Source: Lentinula raphanica (lineage: Eukaryota > Basidiomycota > Agaricomycetes > Agaricales > Omphalotaceae). Taken from it: a stretch of 64,000 nucleotides of DNA. The stretch's first letter is position 1. Each line of letters starts with the position of its first letter. The position numbers were made by a program, and so were the translations under genes. A model generated the notes under the pieces. It had not been told where the DNA came from, searched no databases, and was given only the letters and a program-made list of their open reading frames with translations. Location: contig JANVFP010000028.1 in the NCBI GenBank assembly GCA_027919835.1, positions 310,001 to 374,000 of the forward strand. Reading direction: 5' to 3'. This document shows positions 59,047 to 64,000 of this stretch, piece after piece.

Positions 59047-60373
59047 TCACAAACTCTCGATCCATGCAAGCAGATCTGAGTTAAGTTGTGCTGCTGCCTC
59101 TAGAATAGCCCAGTGTCCCGCATCATATTCACGGATGATCGTTGTGTTCTCACTAACTTGCAGAGTGCTAGCAATTTGGCTAGCAGCAATAGCAACGTAA
59201 TCCCTAAGCGAAGCACCCATGAATACTGGCTTCTTGATAGTAAGATTCTCTTGAGGTATTCCTGGATGAGCATGAGTGATGGTCAGTACAACCTGCATAG
59301 CGGAGACAGACTCAGAGGTACAAACCTTGATCATCATCGCGCTCTATTGTAGAGGTGAGAATTTTATACCAGCAAAGTGCACCCGTCAGGCCTTCATCGC
59401 GCCAGAGACCAATTTGTGTATCTCTTTCCTGTAGTAACTCATCATATGAGAAGATGTTTCAAGACATGCTGAATGACATTAGACTCGCCTCTGGTGTGAT
59501 GTAATCTCCAGCTGCAGTTGTTCTATTTGCCTCGAGCCAAGCTTGCGTCGCACCCTCTGGAGCAAAGTCAGTAATCCTCAAGACGGTATCATTTGGGAAC
59601 GTCAAGTCATAAAATGAGTCCAGATGGCTCTCGATGAGCTCGTTAGCTCCATCGGAAGAGGAGAAATCCCAGTAGCCAAATATCTCATAGCCGATCGCTT
59701 GTGTCGTCTAAGATGAGTCTCGATTAGTGAACTGTTTGGATGATTAGGAGCGAGAAATATCCTTATGATATTGTTGATTTCTGACATGTTCGCTTCGAGT
59801 ATCGAAGGCGGGAAATAACCCACAGATATGAACGCAAATGCAGAGAAACGCTCCGGGAAATAATTTGCAAGGCGACCGACAATTTTTGATCCCCTAATGA
59901 ACAAAACGCAACGAAGAATATAAATTGTCTGTGACCGTTTACAAATGAACATAGACGCCTCACCAATCATGGCCAACAGCGATGGCTTCTTCGACGTTCT
60001 CTGTATCCAGGATATCGACCATGTCTTGAGATATCAGGCTGGATTTGTACAACTCAGGATCAACGGGTTTAGCTGTACCCCCATATCCCAGCATATCGGG
60101 TACGATGAACCCATATCCTTTATTCTGGAAGAACTCGATCTGGTAGTGCCAGTCATACGATGAGCTTGGAAAGCCGTGAAGGAACATGAGGACTGGTTGG
60201 TCTTGGGAGGGAGGGGAGAAATAATAATGATAGGTGAGTCCTCGAGTGACATTCACATCTTTGTAGAACGTTTGGTTCAGTGAGGAAGCACCGGTGGACG
60301 TATTCTGAGAGGAGACGGTTCCCCCAAAGATAGACACCATGCAGAGCAAAGCGGTTGACAGCTTGGAAAACAT
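59047..60373 (-). CDS. Secreted epoxide-hydrolase-like alpha/beta hydrolase, copy B
   Basis: Exon 1 (60373-59964) encodes a signal peptide (MFSKLSTALLCMVSIFGGTV), then RGLTYHYYFSPPSQDQPVLM, the oxyanion motif LHGFPSSSYDW, and VPDMLGYGGTAKPVDPELYK. The nucleophile elbow VGHDWG is rebuilt across intron 1. Exon 2 continues GSKIVGRLANYFPERFSAFA. The lid TTQAIGYEIFGYWDFSSSDG, FYDLTFPNDTVLRITDFAPE and the tail EYDAGHWAILEAAAQLNSDL (catalytic His) follow, ending at TGA 59049-59047. About 335 aa; five introns, one with GC donor (CCAGAG|gcgagt) as in copy A. Copy B keeps the canonical HGFP. The very high identity of exon 1 with copy A points to recent duplication. Role: hydrolysis of an epoxide or ester outside the cell, inferred from family only. 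Confidence 0.87.
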
Positions 60374-61061
60374 GTTGGATGAAAATGAAGAGACTCAACC
60401 TTGGTGCATTTTATAGGAGTCACCCATACCTTGAGCTCTTCAATCGACGGTATGCTGACACTCGAAGCAGAATTCAAGTCGATACTAGAATTTTGGGCAA
60501 AAATCGCCTTACCAAGCTAACACGACTTACCAATAGTACCCAGAGTTTCGAGTTACACCACCGACTGGGAAGGCAGGGCCTGGAGCCCAATTAAAGGACG
60601 TTATTCGTTCAATAACATAGTTGAAACCCTTTCAAAAGTTCAAGCTCAGTGACTCAACATTCAAGAGGTACGAAAGTTCGCCTGAAATGGCACTGTTGGG
60701 GTCCGGGGAAGTTGACTAGATCGAAACTTCTTACTTACCTGCACTCATCACGATAATGTTCTCTGCTTCCTCTCGAACTTGCTCTGAAAAAAACAGGTCA
60801 AGAGTCGGGATGACTCGCGTCGCCGTCGCGGTGTATAACAAAGTTTGGCAAAAGTGTGCCCTCTCACGCGTACGCGACGATTACGCAATTCAATGCAGCT
60901 TCTTCCCCGACAACAACCCGCCAGCCCAATTGCTTGTCCTTAGTAATACCTCACTGAGCTCTGTCAGCAGTCCTCTGAGTCTCCGAGTCCGCACTTAACC
61001 GCACACTCGTCTTTCTGCTATATATTCTGCTTCCCAAATCTTTCTTTCGCCCGGCTCCATC
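60374..61061. promoter_or_regulatory. Divergent promoter: hydrolase B / flavin-reductase-like gene
   Basis: A 688-bp gap between divergent starts. A TATA-like tatatattc lies at about 61020-61028 before the plus-strand gene. The right half is homologous to 58200-58480. Confidence 0.5.
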
Positions 61062-62225
61062 ATGTCATCCAATACTCTCACAGATTCAACGAAGCGCTCA
61101 GAAATCTCGAAATACAAGGAGGATCTCATCACCGATTGCTTGGACGGACGTCCTTCTTTCGAGTCGGAATCTCGCTACAGTCTCACTACTGACGGTCCAG
61201 CAATCAGATACATCCAGCCTCCGAATCCAGAGTGGGAGTTCGGTGACCCGGTAACGAGCACGGAGCTTGGTCGAAGATGGATGGAGGGAGCGAAGCATGA
61301 AGATGATTGGGAGCACTTTGATGCAGAGAAGGAAGAAACTCGGTATGTCGTTCTGGTTGACTTACTATCTGCTATGATGTATCTCAACGGAAATTTGAAC
61401 TTGAAGGAAGATCTACAGTCTGATGATCAGTGGCGTACAGCCTCGTCCAATTGCTTTCGTGTCATCTATATCTGCTACTGGAGAAGAGAACATCGCCCCG
61501 TTCAGGTGACGATGATCTTCAATCCCCCTCGACAGTATACCGAACTTATTCATGTATAGTTTCTTCCAAGCCCTCAGTCCCTCGCCTCCTTTGATCATGA
61601 TCTCTGCCATGAATGCACCAAGAATCAAGGATACCACGGCTAACATTCAGGTGAGTCATATTCACAGAGATTTGACATTTGATTACATCGTTTGTTGGCA
61701 ACAAAGGCTACCAAAGACTTCACGGTGAACCTCATTAGTCTTCCTTGGATCGTGCAAGCGAATGCGGCCTCGATTGATTCTCCAGCTCATATCTCGGAAT
61801 GGGAATTGGCTGGATTAACGAAAGAGCCCAGCGTGAGCCGTTGTCCTCGTTTTCTCTTAACCGATCATAAACGTCGCATACAGACCCATGTTCGCGCGCC
61901 TCGAGTCAAAGAAAGTGCTTTCTCGATCGAATGCACATTATTCGACAAATATGATATCGTTCACCCCGACACTGGTGCCAATATGTCCTCCATCACATTT
62001 GGATTAATCAAATGCATCCATGTCAGGAAGGATATTTTGAATGCCCGAGGAGTACCAGATCCAGCAAAGCTGCAGAATGTGTCGAGATTGGGAGATATCT
62101 CTTACGGATTGGTAACTGAGGCATTCAGGCTGCCTCGACCAAGCTGGGATTCTGATGGAGAGATGATCGAGCAGGTGTTGAAAAGAAAACAGACGCCAGA
62201 TGAGTCAAAGGAGGTGCAGCAATAG
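61062..62225 (+). CDS. Flavin reductase-like (FMN-binding split-barrel) protein
   Basis: Five exons (61062-61342, 61407-61505, 61560-61650, 61707-61832, 61884-62225) give 312 aa, all phases consistent. After an N-terminal extension of about 90 residues (EWEFGDPVTSTELGRRWMEG) comes the split-barrel core: KIYSLMISGVQPRPIAFVSS, NIAPFSFFQALSPSPPLIMI, IKDTTANIQATKDFTVNLIS, with IVQANAASIDSPAHISEWEL and SAFSIECTLFDKYDIV following. This is the DIM6/NTAB flavin-oxygenase/reductase group common in fungi, binding FMN and using NAD(P)H. The substrate is unknown. It is divergent from hydrolase copy B and may be co-regulated with it. The start ATG is preceded by a CT-rich leader. Confidence 0.88.
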
Positions 62226-62737
62226 CGGCGTATGTAGTACACAGCGTATTTACATATCGCGAAGTGAAGTCCGTTTAGAATGTAATATCGTTACTTACTG
62301 TTACGCTGGAATAGAACTCTGAACAGACGAAATCTGAGCATATGATATCAATTTGACTAGACTGAACAGTTTCGTATATGCTCGACCGGCTTTGTGTTCA
62401 TATGCCTGCTAAAAGTTCAACTCATTCCCAGCTTCGACGAAGTACTGATTCTGATATGCAAATAGGATCCCCGGAAGATGCCAGCCCACGAAGCATCATG
62501 ACGTTGGATTGCGCGATACGACTACTTGCTGTACTGGATATGAGTTTGTTATAAGTAGACAGAGAAGAGAAAGCAGAGTATGAGCATATGATATCTCTAT
62601 ACAAGGGGGTATAAGCTATAGCAGTACAACAGATTTTCTCTGGAAGAGATAGAAATACACATGAAATAGAACCAACCCTTCCCGCACTCTACAGTCCGCT
62701 TCGAGCAAATCAAACGAAGAAATTCCACAACCTAGTA
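62226..62737. other. Intergenic, no gene recognised
   Basis: Convergent 3' flanks of two genes. No coding signal is seen. Confidence 0.45.
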
Positions 62738-63209
62738 CTAGTATCTCCAACTCGTTGGCCTTGTGACTCGACGAGGCGCAATAGGGAAGACCGGCAATGT
62801 GAGCTTCCTCAGCCTCTCCATAACATTTTTCGCGAGGAATACCGTTCCTTTTTCTTCCTCATAACACACAAGCTGATCATCGATGAATTCAATAACCTGA
62901 ATATCTGATGGATGCAGCGTTGTCGTCGACGTCAAACGAAATATCGTGATAAATTCGTGACGGAATATTTTCACGTCAACGGTGGTTAAAGGCGACTGCA
63001 CTGGCGTCAAAGATGACACTATCCAAAATTTGAGAACGCTCATCGAGCCAGAAGGTAATGCAAGACACACCTTGCACCAGACATATTTCCCCTTGAATCC
63101 TCGCAAATGCAAATCTCCCTTTCTCGATTGTAGGAGGTGTGAAGGTGGTGAGGTTGGGGGTCATTTGAATCGCAATGGGGCGACAGCTGGTGGCAACATG
63201 AGCTGACAT
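62738..63209 (-). CDS. Hypothetical protein, two exons
   Basis: Exons 63209-63071 and 63018-62738 join in frame over a 52-bp GT-AG intron to 139 aa. It starts MSAHVATSCRPIAIQMTPNL, continues KGRFAFARIQGEICLVQVSS and ends RLTSTTTLHPSDIQVIEFID, LPVFPIAPRRVTRPTSWRY. A TATA-like tatatattt stands about 20 bp before the ATG. There is no signal peptide, membrane segment or known domain. It may be a small soluble lineage-specific protein. A false join is possible. Confidence 0.5.
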
Positions 63210-64000
63210 GTCAAATATATAGATGACGCTGGTGCGGAAGGTGTGGAACGGGCAAGGATTTGAGCTTGAAGGATTTGCGGCCTTATATGAAGGCACGCTT
63301 GATACACGAGGGTAAGAAATGGAGCAACAAGTATATTGTGTTACTCGATATATGGGTGGAAGACGGGTGAATTACGCGCACATAGGCAAAGCGGATTCAG
63401 CGATAGGGTCTATTTCAAGATCATTCAGTTTTAATGCTCTCGAATCGAAACGTCATCTAGATTGGGACCTCTGTGATTTTCCTCGGCCTAGATCGATGAT
63501 TCTCTTCAACTGGAGGTAGGTCATGTTCGCAGATATTGAGGATTGGGAAAGGGGATTTGACTAAAAATTTCCAAGCCCGGCGATTGAGTCCGATCAGTGC
63601 GAATTTAATGCCGCCAGCAAGAAGTGCGATAGAGGCATGTTGCGGGGTCATAGGCGTAGCACTTGGTTAGTCGAAACAGCAAATGAAGAGCGTTCATCTA
63701 TCACATCATCCTTGACTCCGAGACCGTAAGAGTGACGCCAAAACTCCAAGGTTCGTTGCCCACAGAATTCTTGCTACATGATCATCGGAGATTGGACAGA
63801 ACCCAGTGAATTCGACGACGGAGACGGATAAACAATAGGAAGGCCGAGACATATCAGTTCGTGCTGGACCAATCCCAGAGATCGAAGCAAGCCCACATGC
63901 CAGTAGGAGCAAGCGCATTCATCAGAAAAATAAACTTAAGAAAGTCCATTTTAAGCACGTCTAGGTCTGAAGACTCTGCCCTGCCTGCTCCAGTACATAG
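63210..64000. other. Right edge, possible partial gene (minus)
   Basis: A minus-strand frame at 63918-63706 (MRLLLLACGLASISGIGPAR, then DDHVARILWATNLGVLASLL) and a second at 63651-63457 (ALLAGGIKFALIGLNRRAWK) could be exons of one gene with hydrophobic segments, but I could not find a clean splice between them and recognise no family. Confidence 0.25.

Overview
The window looks like nuclear DNA of a mushroom-forming basidiomycete (Agaricomycetes). The reasons are genes cut by many 45-70 bp GT-AG introns, families typical of that group (DUF6534 membrane protein, GMC oxidoreductase, AusD-like methyltransferase, barwin/expansin-like secreted protein) and a heavy load of fungal transposable elements (chromodomain Ty3/gypsy, Tad-like LINE, foldback elements). 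Exon structures below were worked out by hand from splice signals and reading-frame continuity. No database search was possible.

Layout. 1-9.2 kb is a gene-dense, moderate-GC block: a D-2-hydroxyacid dehydrogenase (glyoxylate/hydroxypyruvate reductase type, minus), CTP synthase (plus, divergent from it), an isoprenylcysteine methyltransferase-like membrane protein (plus) and an AusD-like SAM methyltransferase (minus). 9.2-22.5 kb is visibly AT-rich. It holds a GMC oxidoreductase (plus), a many-intron DUF6534 membrane protein gene (minus), a 190-bp tandem repeat and at least three inverted-repeat-bounded elements. The last of these (21446-22537) ends 18 bp before the start codon of the next gene. 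22.5-35.6 kb returns to gene-dense DNA: amidohydrolase 3 (plus), expansin-like secreted protein (minus), Derlin (minus), orotate phosphoribosyltransferase (plus) and the large Listerin-type ubiquitin ligase (minus). CTP synthase and orotate phosphoribosyltransferase both belong to pyrimidine nucleotide synthesis. Derlin (ERAD) and Listerin (ribosome quality control) both feed the ubiquitin-proteasome system.

35.76-54.43 kb is a Russian-doll mosaic. An outer element starts and ends with CACTAGAGG and has a 3-bp target duplication (AGT). It has been hit by a 7.56-kb chromodomain gypsy element with 534-bp, almost identical LTRs, by an 8.6-kb full-length LINE with a 14-bp target duplication and poly(A) tail, and by two foldback elements with 3-bp duplications (ATG and TCA). 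The outer element carries helically spaced 10-bp subterminal repeats. A small relative with the same inner end lies at 57368-57649.

54.5-62.2 kb is a segmental duplication: two secreted epoxide-hydrolase-like alpha/beta hydrolase genes (minus), each followed by a divergent flavin-reductase-like gene. The second flavin gene is intact (61062-62225) and the first survives only as a 5' fragment near 58.5 kb. The window ends with a small two-exon hypothetical gene and an unassigned edge.
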